NCBI GenBank assembly: GCA_023091665.1
Contig: JALJCQ010000012.1
Coordinates: forward strand, 1,426,001-1,490,000
Source of the DNA: Pythium myriotylum
Lineage: Eukaryota; Oomycota; Peronosporomycetes; Pythiales; Pythiaceae
Direction of reading: 5' to 3'
Length of the DNA: 64,000 nucleotides
Shown here: piece by piece, positions 33,669 through 44,959 of the stretch
Numbering within the stretch: position 1 is the stretch's first letter
Layout: each line of letters starts with the position of its first letter
Program-made: the position numbers and the translations under genes
The notes under the pieces: generated by a model
Told to the model about the DNA's origin: nothing
Databases searched by the model: none
What the model saw: only the letters and a program-made list of their open reading frames with translations

Positions 33669-35963
33669 ATGTATGACCCCATGAGCAGCGCCGCCGTGCA
33701 GTCGGCGGCCGTCCACGCCGCGGCGCAGCGCTCGCTCGCGCGCCAGAGCGACGCCTTCGTCTCGCGCTCGGCGCAGCGCCAGGCGCAGCAGGGCGCCTAC
33801 TACGCCGCCACGCGGCCCTCGCGCGCCAACTCGCGCGACCGCTCCTTCACCGACTCGACCAGCCACCAGTCGGCCGACAAGGAGCAGGCCATGGCCGCGC
33901 TGCTGCGCCCGCGCGTCACGCGCGTCGTCCACGCGCCCGACCTCGCCTCGCAGCCCTCGCAGCACTACCACCACCACCACCACCACTACCAGCAGCAGCA
34001 GCAGCAGCACCACCACCACCACCACCACTACGCGCCGCGCCACGCGCAGGCCGCCTCGCCCGCGCAGCAGGCGCAGTACTACCACCAGCAGCGCAGCTCG
34101 CTCACGTCGCCGCCGCAGCACCAGCAGCACTACGCGCCGCGGCACCCGCGCGTCGTCTCGCCCGCGCAGCAGCAGCACTACCAGCACCAGAACCACCATA
34201 CCCAGCAGCATAGCCAGCATAACCAGCAGCGACACTCGCTGACGCGCGCCACGTCGCCCGCGCAGCAGCAGCGGCCGCGCCAGGCGATGACGCCGCCGTC
34301 GCCGCCCAAGGAAGAGCCGCCCGTCGAGTGGCGCGTGGCCGTGGACCCCAAGACCAAGCGGCCCTACTACTACCACCCCGTGACGCGCCAGACCACGTGG
34401 AAAAAGCCCCAGGAGCTCGTCGACAAGGAGAAGAAGGAGCGCGCGCAGTTCTTCTCGGCCATGGAGTCCAACATCCGCGCCAAGCTGCGCGAAGGCAACT
34501 GGTTCCGCGACTCGCTCACCTCGCGTCCCGACGATCTCGACGCCATGGCCGAAGAAGAAGACGACGGCGATCTCTCGAGCTCCACGAGCACGAGCAGCCG
34601 CAGCTCCTGGAGCAGCGCGACCACGGCCTCGGTGGCCTCGGGCCCAGCGCTCAAGCCGAGCCGCCACCACCACCAGCAGCAGACCCAGTCGCTCCCCACG
34701 TCGCCCGAAGTCGAGTCCAAGAGCCGCTCCGTGGTCGCGTCGAGCAACCAGGACGACAACGATTTGCTGCTCGCCGCCGCCAAGCCGCCCGTGCTCTTCC
34801 GCACGCTTTCGTCCTACGAGACGCCCGTGGTCGGCGAGACCAAGAAGCTCGTCAACGGCCGCGTCATCGCCGTCCCATCGCCCATCCAAGAACGCGTGCT
34901 GCTTGCAGGCAGAGATGAGCACCTTCCTCGCTCGTCCGATCTTGAAGCCTACACTCGGCCCGACGTGAGCAGCTTGCTCAGCCCGGAGAGCTCGGCCAAG
35001 TCGCCGCCCGACAACCAGAACGGCGAAGGCGCGTCGTCAGTCTCGCGCGGCATCGCCCGCCAGCCGCTGCGACGCCGCTCCAACAGCACGAGCACGATCT
35101 TCGTCCGCATGGGCACGATGAACGCGCCCGACCAGGACACGACGATCCAGTGTGTGGCCACCGTGCTGCGCGCCCACCTCATGGAGGCCCAGGCGGCGCC
35201 GCTGCAAGTGGCTCCGAGGTTCAACAACTTCATCAACCGCCGCGACCAACAGGCCAATGTGATCCCGTCGCTCAAGGAAATCGGCGTCTTCATCAAGCAC
35301 GTCTTCTCTCGGGCACAGATGGAGTCCGAGTGCATCATCATGAGTCTCATCTACGTCGAGCGGCTGCTCAAGGCCACCATGGGCTCGCTTCAACTGCTGC
35401 CAGGCAACTGGCGGTCGATCCTCTTCTGCTCGATGGTCATGGCCTCCAAGGTCTGGGACGACCTCAGCATGTGCAACGCCGACTTCTCCAAGATCTGGCC
35501 CGAACTCTCGCTCAAGGAGATCAACGATCTGGAGCTCGCGTACCTGAGCGCCGTCGAGTACAACGTCCGCGTCTCGGCTGTGTCGTACGCCAAGTACTAC
35601 TTCCACCTGCGCTCCATGTGCGCGTCCATGGGCATGCTCAAGGCCTTCGACGAGAGCGCGCCGCTCAACCTGGACGGCGCGCGCAAGATGCAGGTCCTGT
35701 CGGAGGAGTACCAGGAGCGGTCCAAGCTTCTTCCCGCGCCGTCGCGTCGGCGCAGCGTGACCATCACGACACCGTCGTCGGCTGGCGCAGACGGCCGTAG
35801 TGCCGCCTTTGCGGACGGCGGCGTGGGTCTCAACGGCGCGTCCAAGTGGTCGCCGTCCGCGAGCTTGGAGCAGCTCGTGCAGATGCAGTCGCGCGTCGCT
35901 GGCGGCACGTCGCTGGCGACCATGCATCGCCTCTCGACGTCATCGGCGTCGTCCAAGGCGTAG
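33669..35963 (+). CDS. WW domain plus cyclin (PHO80/cyclin Y-like) protein
   Basis: 764 aa, single exon. The N-terminal 215 residues are low-complexity, with poly-His and poly-Gln runs encoded by CAC/CAG repeats. A WW domain follows at about 218-250 (WRVAVDPKTKRPYYYHP then TTWKKPQEL), with both signature tryptophans and the Tyr block, predicted to bind Pro-rich peptides. A cyclin box lies at about 490-650: TIQCVATVLRAHL, FIKHVFSRAQMESECIIMSL, YVERLL, WRSILFCSMVMASKVWDD and LELAYLSAVEYNVRVS. This is most like PHO80/cyclin Y cyclins that activate Pho85/CDK14-type kinases. Fusion of WW and cyclin in one chain is unusual. The ATG at 33669 is preferred over one 237 codons upstream in frame. Confidence 0.85.
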   Translation: MYDPMSSAAVQSAAVHAAAQRSLARQSDAFVSRSAQRQAQQGAYYAATRPSRANSRDRSFTDSTSHQSADKEQAMAALLRPRVTRVVHAPDLASQPSQHYHHHHHHYQQQQQQHHHHHHHYAPRHAQAASPAQQAQYYHQQRSSLTSPPQHQQHYAPRHPRVVSPAQQQHYQHQNHHTQQHSQHNQQRHSLTRATSPAQQQRPRQAMTPPSPPKEEPPVEWRVAVDPKTKRPYYYHPVTRQTTWKKPQELVDKEKKERAQFFSAMESNIRAKLREGNWFRDSLTSRPDDLDAMAEEEDDGDLSSSTSTSSRSSWSSATTASVASGPALKPSRHHHQQQTQSLPTSPEVESKSRSVVASSNQDDNDLLLAAAKPPVLFRTLSSYETPVVGETKKLVNGRVIAVPSPIQERVLLAGRDEHLPRSSDLEAYTRPDVSSLLSPESSAKSPPDNQNGEGASSVSRGIARQPLRRRSNSTSTIFVRMGTMNAPDQDTTIQCVATVLRAHLMEAQAAPLQVAPRFNNFINRRDQQANVIPSLKEIGVFIKHVFSRAQMESECIIMSLIYVERLLKATMGSLQLLPGNWRSILFCSMVMASKVWDDLSMCNADFSKIWPELSLKEINDLELAYLSAVEYNVRVSAVSYAKYYFHLRSMCASMGMLKAFDESAPLNLDGARKMQVLSEEYQERSKLLPAPSRRRSVTITTPSSAGADGRSAAFADGGVGLNGASKWSPSASLEQLVQMQSRVAGGTSLATMHRLSTSSASSKA

Positions 35964-36221
35964 ATGCTTTTCCCAGTGTTCCCGCCTTCTCCCGTGGTGT
36001 CCAGTGTCCAGTTTCCCATGTTTCCCTCCCCACCCACTTCCCTTCCTGTGGCGTCCAATTCGCAAGTTGTATCAAGATTAGAGCAGGAGCTACGTGGCTA
36101 GTCTCTCTCGCATCTGGTCTCTCTCGTGTGTGTGTTGTAAGAAAGCTGTGAGTACAAACTCTCCATCAGGAACTGTTTCCATCAACCTCATGTCTTCCTG
36201 TCTCTTGTCGAATACAGGTCT

Positions 36222-38429
36222 CTACAGTAGCCCAGCGATGTACTGATGCAACCAAGAGAGCGTCTCTTGCTGAGTTTGTCCCAGCTCGGGCTGGACGGCC
36301 TCGCCCCCTCGCAGTCGAGCCTGGAGTGCAGCCTTGAAGCCAGGATCTTCCAGAACAGCAGCGGAGAGCTCCAGCGAACGGGAAGAAGCTTTGTCGGCGG
36401 CATCAAATGGAGGCGGCGGCAGTGTCGTCGTGGAGCGGAGCTCGTCGTCCTTGTTGGTCGAGTCCAGCGGACCCACGCTCGCTACAGGTGAGTCTTTTTC
36501 CTCTTCGTCTTCGTCTTCTTCTCCCGCGTCCGTCGACTCGCCTACGACGCTCTGCAGCTGCAGGAGCATCCGCTGGAACTCGAGGTTGGCCTTCTCCGCG
36601 ACCGTCGAGTCGGGAGTGTCGCCGTCCTCTTCTTGCTCCTGGGTCTCTTCGTTTGCGTCGGCTTGAGGTGTCGGCGTGGCACTCACCACGGGTGGAGCTG
36701 GTGGAGGCATGAGCTTGATCGGCTTGTAGTCGGGCAGATTCTGTACGAGGACGACCGGGTCGTCAAGTGGCGATGGCGTCGGTGTGTTGCCCGACCCTCG
36801 TCTGTGCTGCTGGGCCAACGCTTTCTTCTTCTCGAGGATGTCGCGACGCATGGCCTCGCGCTGTCTGGCCGCCGCCACTGCTGATGCCGACGTGGGCTTC
36901 TTCCCTCGCTTGAGCACGATGCCGGTGGCCAGAAGAGGAGCTGGAGGTGGTGGGGGAACTGCTGGCTCACTGTCTCGTGCTGCAGGTGCAGGTGCAGGTG
37001 GCGGGGGAGGCAGTGGGGATGCTGCCGCGAGTCTGTTGAGAATCTGCTTGCGCTGGGCTTGCCACTGAGCGTTGAAGGCCGAGACGCGATCTGAGACGTT
37101 GCCATTGGGCGATGGGTCTACTGCTTGAGGCTTTGGTTCCTGCTTGGCAGCCGCGGGCTTCGACTTGTCGACGACAGCAGCCTTGGCTCGCTTCGGTGCC
37201 GCGTCGGCTTTGGCTCGAGCGACCGCCTCTTTCTTCGCGACGAGATCCACTCGCCTCTCATGCGAGGGTTTCTTCGGAGGCGACACGAGTTTCCGAACCG
37301 CCCTTCTCGAGCCGCTCGACTTGAGTGAGTTGCGGCGTACTCCCACAGCAGCTCGCACTCCCTCGTGCTTGTTTCTGGCTTTCGGTGGCTCGTACTGAAT
37401 TGCACGCACGCGAGCCGTTGGTGACTGTGCTACTGGCTTGTTCAGGACGGCCTCGGCTCTGCGGATGATCTCGGGCTGTCTCCTCACGGCTGGAGACGCT
37501 GGAGTCGGTCGCTTGACTGGAGAGACCTCCTGGTTCCTCTGCTGTTGGGCAGGTGGTCGCTGGAAGACGTGGTGGCCATGGAGCACCGTGTGGTTGAGCT
37601 CATCGGCGACGGCTCGCTGCGAAAGGAAGCTCTGGATCCTCTCCAGGAGCACGGGTCGACGGATGAGCTGGTTGACGCTCGGCCGGTCGCGTGGATTCTT
37701 CTGCAACATCTCGCCAACGAGAGCCACGAGCCGTGGGCTGTAGGCTCGTGCGCTGATGGCAGCGTAGCTGCCACTGATGATGTTTTCGAAGAGCTGCCGC
37801 TGGCTTCGGCCGGTGAAGGCGTGTGAGAAGGTCGCAAGCTCGTAGAGCACGCAGCCGAGGCTCCAGACGTCGGTCTTGGCGTTGTACTTCTTGCCGAGGC
37901 AGATCTCGGGCGACGTGTAGTAGGGCGTGCCCGTGAGCGTCTGTGCACACGCGAGTGTGTGGCTAAGCACCGTGGCCACGCCGAAGTCACCAAGCTTGAC
38001 CACGTGGCTCGACGTGAGGAAGATGTTCTCGGGTTTGATGTCGCGATGGATGATCTTTCGGTCATGTAGGTGCTTGAGCGCGAGGCAGCACTGCAGGAAG
38101 AGGTCCAGCAACTCGCTCTCACTGTACGGCGCACGACGGCTCGTGCGGTCAGTGAGCTGCTTTCGCAAGTCGCCACCGTCGGCGAACTCAGTCACAATGC
38201 ACAAGACGTTGGGGGCAGCGAGGAAGCTCTCGCGGCAGCCGATGATGTTGGGATGGTCCAAGGCGGCCAGCAGCCTGGCCTCACGCAGCGCTGTCTGCTG
38301 GTCACGTGGGTCCATGCGGACCTCCTTGATCACATACTTGCGTCCCTGTGGCTCGAGCTTCTTGACGCAGAGGTACGCGCAGCCGAAGCTGCCCTGGCCG
38401 ATCTTCTGGAGCTTGGTGTACTTGTCCAT
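36222..38429 (-). CDS. NIMA-related protein kinase (NEK)
   Basis: 735 aa, single exon. An N-terminal Ser/Thr kinase domain (about residues 4-270) has the glycine loop GQGSFGCAYLC, VAIK-type lysine in YVIKEV, catalytic HRDIKPEN, GDFGVA, activation segment TLTGTPYYTSPEI, DVWSLGCVLYELATF and a RPSVNQLI motif near the end, typical of NEK kinases. All catalytic residues are present. The long C-terminal part is disordered, Pro/Ala/Lys-rich with polyproline runs, and ends in an acidic segment followed by a short amphipathic C-terminus (QQETLSWLHQYIAGLL). NEKs act in mitosis and in flagellar assembly or length control. The subfamily cannot be fixed from sequence by eye. It lies head-to-head (103 bp) with the LRR gene. 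Confidence 0.9.
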   Translation of the reverse strand: MDKYTKLQKIGQGSFGCAYLCVKKLEPQGRKYVIKEVRMDPRDQQTALREARLLAALDHPNIIGCRESFLAAPNVLCIVTEFADGGDLRKQLTDRTSRRAPYSESELLDLFLQCCLALKHLHDRKIIHRDIKPENIFLTSSHVVKLGDFGVATVLSHTLACAQTLTGTPYYTSPEICLGKKYNAKTDVWSLGCVLYELATFSHAFTGRSQRQLFENIISGSYAAISARAYSPRLVALVGEMLQKNPRDRPSVNQLIRRPVLLERIQSFLSQRAVADELNHTVLHGHHVFQRPPAQQQRNQEVSPVKRPTPASPAVRRQPEIIRRAEAVLNKPVAQSPTARVRAIQYEPPKARNKHEGVRAAVGVRRNSLKSSGSRRAVRKLVSPPKKPSHERRVDLVAKKEAVARAKADAAPKRAKAAVVDKSKPAAAKQEPKPQAVDPSPNGNVSDRVSAFNAQWQAQRKQILNRLAAASPLPPPPPAPAPAARDSEPAVPPPPPAPLLATGIVLKRGKKPTSASAVAAARQREAMRRDILEKKKALAQQHRRGSGNTPTPSPLDDPVVLVQNLPDYKPIKLMPPPAPPVVSATPTPQADANEETQEQEEDGDTPDSTVAEKANLEFQRMLLQLQSVVGESTDAGEEDEDEEEKDSPVASVGPLDSTNKDDELRSTTTLPPPPFDAADKASSRSLELSAAVLEDPGFKAALQARLRGGEAVQPELGQTQQETLSWLHQYIAGLL

Positions 38430-38532
38430 GATCGATGGAGTTTTTGTAGGGCCTCACAGCCAGACTCACTCGAAGCAAGTATTTTCAGCCGAGACCCTTC
38501 GAGAAACGGACCATTCCAAGTATGTCGGTGCG

Positions 38533-41500
38533 ATGACCAAGGCCAAGGCGACGCTGGCCTCGCTCGTAGACGAGACGATGACACAGCCATGCGAAATGCC
38601 GTCGCTGGACGTGGACCCCGCCTCGGGGCTCGACCCTGTGCTCTACGCTGGACCCACGAGCCCGAGCAAGAGGCTTTTCCATCGCAAGCCGCCGCATCTC
38701 GACCGAGCGCGCGAGTATGAAGCCCACGCGAAGTCCCATTTGGCCGCACGCGTCACGGTCTCGATGCTTAGCGAACGCCATCGCGAGCGAGAGATCGAGA
38801 AGGAAGAGGCCTTCGAACGAGAAACCAAGCGCGACAAGTTCCGCACAACCTTCGTGGAGACTCGACTCGCGACTTGCGGCCAGCCGACGCTCAACACCAT
38901 GGACGTGCGGATCGCACGCCAGCGAGAGGCCATCGCGAGAAACCAAACGGGAGCCAAGACGAAGCGAGCGACTAGCGTTGAGTCGAGAATCGCCAGCGCG
39001 ATTCGCCAGGCGTACGGCAGTCGCGAGCTCGACCTTAAGGCTCTCGAACTCGTCCATATTCCTTCGCAAGTGTACTCGACGCTGCTGCTTCAGCTCGGGC
39101 GCTTCATCGCTCGCGTTAACGTCAGCCGGAATGCACTCCGTGAGGTCCCTGAGTCGTTCGTGGTCGCATTTCCTCAGGTCAAGAGCGTCAACTACAAGGA
39201 GAACGCGTTGGATCTGCTACCGGAGCGTATGGACAAGCTAACGCACCTCACGGAGCTCAACGCTGAGTGCAATCAACTGCGGAAGCTGCCTCTGCGGCTC
39301 CCGTCAACGCTGCAGAGACTCATTCTCAGCCGCAATCGCCTCGCGCGCGTGCCCCATATCCACTCGCTCATCCACCTCACCGAGCTTGATCTCAGTCACA
39401 ACCACCTGCAGCTACTACCGCCTGGTATGACGTTTCTCGGGAAACTAACGAGGCTCGTCGTGAGTAGCAACCGCCTCGTGACGCTCGCTCTTCTACCGCG
39501 GTTCGTTATCCCAGAGAAGAAGCCCACGAACGACGGCGAGGACGACGGCAGCGATGGAGACGACGACTCTCAGTGGACGAGCGAGAGGATCGAGCTCGAG
39601 CAAAAGAAGTGGCGCGTGGAGACGGATCCACTGACGGGGGAGACAGTGTACTACCACGTTGTTGATCAGAGGGTTTCTCGCGTCAAGCCGAAGTGCTTTC
39701 GCAATATCGTCCCCATGCTCGCGATCGGCAAGACAGCGTCCACTTTGCAGCACAAAAAGACCCATGCGCAGGTTTTGAACGTGTTTCCTGATGGATGGGA
39801 GGTGACACTCGGAGGCGTTTGCATCAACAGACACGACTCGAGCAGCGGTGTGCATGACACCAGGCCTGAGACTGCAGGAATCGACGGTGCGGAACTACAG
39901 TCCATGACGCTGAGCTTCACGCACCACCTCACCGACACGTCCTACATCTCGGTTCCTCCACCGCTGGACAAGTGGGGAGACCTGCACCGCATTCAAAGCC
40001 TCCACTTGGGCGGCAATCAGCTCGTTGGCTTACCATCGTCCATTGTACGCCGTAGTCGTTCGTCAAATTACCTGGAGCGATGGAGCGATTGACTGATCGT
40101 TTTTCGTAGGGCAAACTCGTGTGGCTCAAGCTGCTCGACCTAGAGAACAACAAGATCCTTGCACTGCCCGACACGTTTCACGAGATGGTAGCTCTTGAGA
40201 CCGCCAAGCTCTCGATGAATGCACTCTCGTGGCTGCCGCCGTCGTTCTGTGGGCTGCCCAACCTCACCGAGTGCGTCTTGAAACCCCTACGCCATCTCTA
40301 TGTCTCTCGTCTCTTCTCACGGAAACTCTCCGAACACATGTGGCAGTCTCGACCTGAAGCTCAATCGCTTCGTTGGCCTTCCGGATGAGATTGGCTCGCT
40401 CGCTCGGCTCAGAACGCTTGATCTGAGCTCCAACAATCTCGCGTCACTGCCCAAGAGCATGCTTGCACTGAAAAAGCTAGCGACCTTGCGCCTGCAGGGC
40501 AACCAAACACTAGTCACGAGCGGACTGATAAGGCCCGAGACGCTAGCGAGCGGCGATATCCCACAAGTGTTTTGGCACCTGGACCACCAGCTCATCACCG
40601 AACAGCAGCGCGGTGGCCAATTGCCGCCAGCGTCCAAGTCACAAACTGTTGGCGTCGGCGACGAAGTCTGGTCGACCAATCACCACGTGCACAGGGCGTT
40701 CACCCAGGCCATCGCACGTGCTCAAACGTCGCTCTCGCTCGACTTCCACTGGAAGCATCTCGGGTTCACGCAGTTCCCGACGAGCTTCTTCACGTCGCTG
40801 GACGGCCTGCGCGAATTGCGTCTGTCAGGCCAGCAACTCGAGACCATCCCGGCCGCGTTCTCGCGCGTGTGTGCCTCGCTTCGCATTCTCCAGCTCCGAA
40901 AGAACAAGATCCGGCAGCTCGAAGATGATGTCTTCGACTGCGGGTCTCTCCCCTGCTTGCCGCTCGAAGAACTCGACGTCGAGTACAACCAACTCGAGTC
41001 GCTGCCTGTCTCTATCGGAAATCTCGCGTCTTTGAAAGTGCTCCGTGCGTCCAACAATCGCCTCACCCACCTATTGCCGGAGTCGTTCGCCAAACTCACG
41101 ACTCTTCGAGACCTTCATCTCGCGCACAACCGGTTCTCGCATCCCTCCCCGACCTTCAGCTCGCTCACTGCGCTCGAGCGATTCGACTTGTCGTATAACC
41201 AGCTCGAGACGCTCGCCACCATGACCTTTGTACCACTCCAGAGGCTCACACAGGTTCGTGTGAGCGTCAACGCACTCACTGATCTGCCTGAAGACCTTGC
41301 GCAAGCTCCGATTGAGGAGCTCTTTCTTGCCGGCAACAAGCTTGACTCGCTGCCGAAGACGGTCCTGCTGCTGAAGTCGACGTTGCGCATCCTGCGAATG
41401 CAGAGTAACAAGATCTTGAGGTTGCCGCTGGAGTTTGGCGAGCTTCGAGCATTGGAAGTCGTCGAGGCGGATGGAAACCCGTTTCGGTCGCCTCCGCCAG

Positions 41501-43164
41501 AAATCATGACGCTCGGCATCCGTGCGATCCGCGCCTATCTCCACAAACGCCACCAGCGCGTTGATGAGACTCAGCGGCTACTGCGAACGGCACATTTTGC
41601 ATTCCACGAAGGCGAATTCGCTGAGCCACAGCTTGGCCAGCTGCTCGTTCGAGACCCAACGAACGAAAACGCTGTCAAGGCCCTGCAGTTCCTCACAGAC
41701 AAGCACCTCAAGGCCTACGAGCGCGCCGTGGACAGCTACATCAACGGCGCGTTCTACTTGCTGCCGTCCACGCTGCGAGGCGCTGACCTCGTTACTGAGT
41801 TTCTGCTACAGAAGCAGTTTTATCTCGCTCAGCGCCATCGAGAGAGCGTGCTGCGAGACCTCATGAAGCTATGCGCATTGATCCGTGAGAAAAAATGGCT
41901 AGACAAGGTCGACTTCCGGTACGATCTCGAGCGCCCGTGGGGTCGTCTGGGCGAACTCTGTGGCGTGTATGCTCTAAACCCGCGCGCGTTGTACGACGAT
42001 TCCTCCCAGCTCCCTAGCGTCATGAGCGTCATCAAGAAGCGCGTCTATCATGGTTTCGAGGACGAGGCGTTTGACCACTCGGAGGATGTTGTCTGTGACG
42101 CGATCGAGCACTACGTTGGCGTGTACGGCCCGGTCGGTGTAGTGCACGACGATGTCCCGTTCAAGTGTGGGTGTGAAGATCTGCTGCGCTTCAACAAGAA
42201 GCACGAGCCGTGCTACCGCCCAGGGTGGAGCTTTGTCCAGGTCGTTTACACGCAAGAGGAGGCGGATCGCCGCGTGGGCGACGAGGAAACCGTTCGGACT
42301 GCGCTAGATGCACTGCGACCGCAAGTCGAGACTTTCCTCAAAACCCAGGAGGGGGAGAAGCGATTCCACAAAGAGGTCAAGATTATCAAGGACAATTTAC
42401 GACTAGAGCTGAAGTCCAAGAAGAAACGACTCAAGTTCATGCAGACCAAGTACAAGAAACTGAAAGCAGACTTAGAAAAGGAGAAGAAGCAAGAGGAGCA
42501 AGCGAAGCTTGACATGACAAAGTTGACATTAGCCGAGGTCAATGAGCGTGCTGAGCGCGAAGCCAAGGTCAAGACACTCGGAGAGCGCGTCGAGGACGCT
42601 AAGAAGGAGTATCAGAAGGGCAAAACGCAGCTCGGTCAAGGATATGACGCGTTTTTGGACGACGTCGTCACCCTACTGATCCAAAAGATTGGCGTCGAGG
42701 TTCGCAACCACCTCATCCAGCAGCAGCGCCAGAAGGCCATCGAGTTTGGGCTCCGCCGGCCTTGGGACGGCCCAAATGGTCGTGACTTCGAATTGTACAA
42801 GCAACTCGTACGGCGAAAAATGCTGGGCGACGGGACGATGGAGCAAGAAGATGGTGAAGGAAACACGCCACAAGCTGGCGGGAATCTTGCTGACGACGCA
42901 GCAAGCGACAACAGCGAAATCAGCGATGTCTCGTTCGACGGATATGACGACTTCGTCAGCAATCTTGCCCCTCAAGTTGGAGAGAAGGGCGGTGACGACG
43001 ATGACCTTGATGATGATGATGATGACGGCGAAGAAGACACTGCAGACGAAGCGAGGGCGGCGGCTCTGGCAAATCTCGAGGTGAGCGACGTGAGCGAGGA
43101 TGACGAGGTGCTGGGCTCGGGAGGTAGGAGGAAAGCAGTCGAGTCTGAAGACAGCGATCTATGA
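38533..43164 (+). CDS. Large leucine-rich repeat protein with WW-like segment and coiled coil
   Basis: Three exons: 38533-40044, 40110-40270, 40347-43164, giving 1,496 aa. The N-terminal 150 residues are basic and helical. LRRs of the LxxLxLSxNxLxxLP type run from about residue 175 to 310. A WW-like insert follows (KKWRVETDPLTGETVYYH), then more LRRs until about residue 990; one splice (NLTDLDLKLNRFVGLP) restores a perfect repeat. The remainder holds a helical domain with TPR-like spacing, a Cys/His-containing region (VPFKCGCEDLLRF), a Lys/Glu-rich coiled coil (about 1240-1320) and an acidic tail. No transmembrane segment or signal peptide is seen, so a receptor role is unlikely. Function is unknown; a cytoskeletal or flagellar scaffold is plausible because of its setting. 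Confidence 0.85.
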
Positions 43165-43273
43165 AGCAAGATCCATTGCACACATGAGTGTTCGCAAATG
43201 CGTACATCCATTACACCCGACAACGACTGTATCCACATCCCGGAAAAGTACACTCATTTGGCAAGAAAGCATC

Positions 43274-44959
43274 TTACGTCATGAGCGTCGGGTCAGGCGC
43301 GTAGGTCGGTGGCTGCATCGACGTGTGGTTGTGGTAGTCTCGATGGTAGTGATGGTTCTCTCGCGGCTTCCTTGGCACGCGCATGAGCACTCCATCGATC
43401 ACAGGGTAGCGCTCAGCAAACGAGGGTGTTCGAGGCGTCTGTAGAAGCGTCTGGTACACTGCATCTCGGCGACCGGGAGACTCGTGGAGATGGCGAAACT
43501 GCTTAAAAATCTTCATAGCATACTTGGCGTCGATCACGGGGTCGTGGTCGGCCTCCTATAAAGCCGTTGCGGTTACGACGCCGACATCAAGAATGCGGGA
43601 ATTACACAAACCTGGATGTCATGGCCGAGCAAATACTTGGCGACGTGGCGGAGCGAAAAGAATTTGTACCGGATCGTACCATTCTTCGATTGCATCGGAA
43701 TGCGGAAGAGATCAGCGACGTCGAACGCCTGTTTGTAGTCAGCCTCCTTCTCCAGCCCAAGCCACTCAAGGTCTTTCTTGATGGATTGACCAACAATGAC
43801 ACTGTCGCGTGGCAAAATAGCACGCAGTTCGACTAAAGCTTCATCAAGTTTCGGAGCGCCGATAAGATGGCTACACCACGCTCAATCGCGTCAGCTGATG
43901 AAGATGAAAGCACCCGGAAAATAGCCAGCTCACCTCTCAGTAATACCTGGACAAATCAAACAAAGCAATGTAAGAAAACAAATTTAACGCACCAGTGTGG
44001 CTGGAGTTGCTTACCAGTGAGCTGTGTGAGGTAGCTGAGGATCGGTTTATCCGGTAACACGTAGCGGTCGTAGGCAACGTCTTCATTTTCGTTCACGATT
44101 GCGATCCGCGCGACGTCACGATCACTGCTCGCAAGACAAGACGTCACAACTGTCAGCCAGTTTGTATGAGACCGAGTCGTTCGCGACTCACTCGACGCCA
44201 GGGCCAGTCGCCACGCACTCGACATCGATCGCGAAGAACTGAACGCCACCAGTCAGCACTCGACGCGGCTCTACGAACATCAACGCTCTGGACAAGTCCA
44301 GCCCACATGCAACATACCGGCCCTTCGATGTCGCGCGTGAGCACGGGCATGATCTCGCTGATGACCTCGTAGTTCGACTTCTTGGACGGATTCGCCTGGA
44401 TGTTGAGCTTGCGGCGCGCCTTCGCGATCGCGATGTCCCCACTCGCGGCTGTCGGCGTCGACGAGTTGCTGTGGTTCGTCGGCGTCGTCCCGGCAACGTC
44501 CACGGGGTACCCCGCCGCGTCCAGCGTCTGCAGCGGCAGAGGCGGCGGCGGCATCATCTGCGCGTTCATGTCGATCGGAAAGCCGGCGGCGTCCACCGCG
44601 CCGTAGCCCATGACCATTTGCGGCGGAGGCGCATAGCTCGCCACATGCGCAAACGGACACGAGACGCCGTTGCGGCAGCCGGCCTCCGTGTTGAAGAATC
44701 GGCACGGAGGCGACGCGCCGCTGGCGTACGGGTTGCCTGGACTGTACCCAGTGAGGCCTTGCGAGAGGTCGATGCCGTTGGCGCCTGCAGGTGGCGGTGC
44801 GAGCGACGGCGCCGCTACATTGCCGTACGACTGGTTCCACTGCTGCGGCGAGGGGGATTGGCCGGTCATTCCGGGCTTCTCGTGGCGAAACGTGCACGAA
44901 TCGCCGCGGAGACAGCCGCGCGGCGTGAGGAAGAACTTGCACAAGCCGGACGAGTCCAT
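43274..44959 (-). CDS. CCCH zinc-finger DEDDh 3'-5' exonuclease (REX4/ISG20-like)
   Basis: Six exons: 44959-44318, 44238-44192, 44124-44015, 43946-43934 (13 nt), 43870-43612, 43555-43274, giving 450 aa. Two CCCH fingers, each C-x8-C-x5-C-x3-H, lie at residues 7-26 and about 88-107, separated by Pro/Gly-rich linker. The exonuclease domain follows: ExoI FFAIDVECVATG (Asp and Glu), ExoII GQSIKKDLEWLGL (Asp), ExoIII ADHDPVIDAK (His and Asp). A DEDDh nuclease with all five catalytic residues is therefore present, predicted to degrade RNA or DNA 3'-5'. The 13-nt micro-exon encodes most of GITE and is needed to keep the frame into HLIGAPKLDEALVEL. The C-terminal 40 residues are His/Pro-rich. Confidence 0.82.

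Noticed and set aside
33408..34922. 504-codon minus-strand frame across the WW-cyclin gene
   Set aside because: Composition is Val/Arg/Leu low complexity produced by reversing CAC/CAG repeats; the + strand carries recognisable WW and cyclin domains.
38070..38720. + strand frame overlapping the start of the NEK gene
   Set aside because: It overlaps the kinase domain in antisense and has no support of its own; the LRR gene starts later, at 38533.
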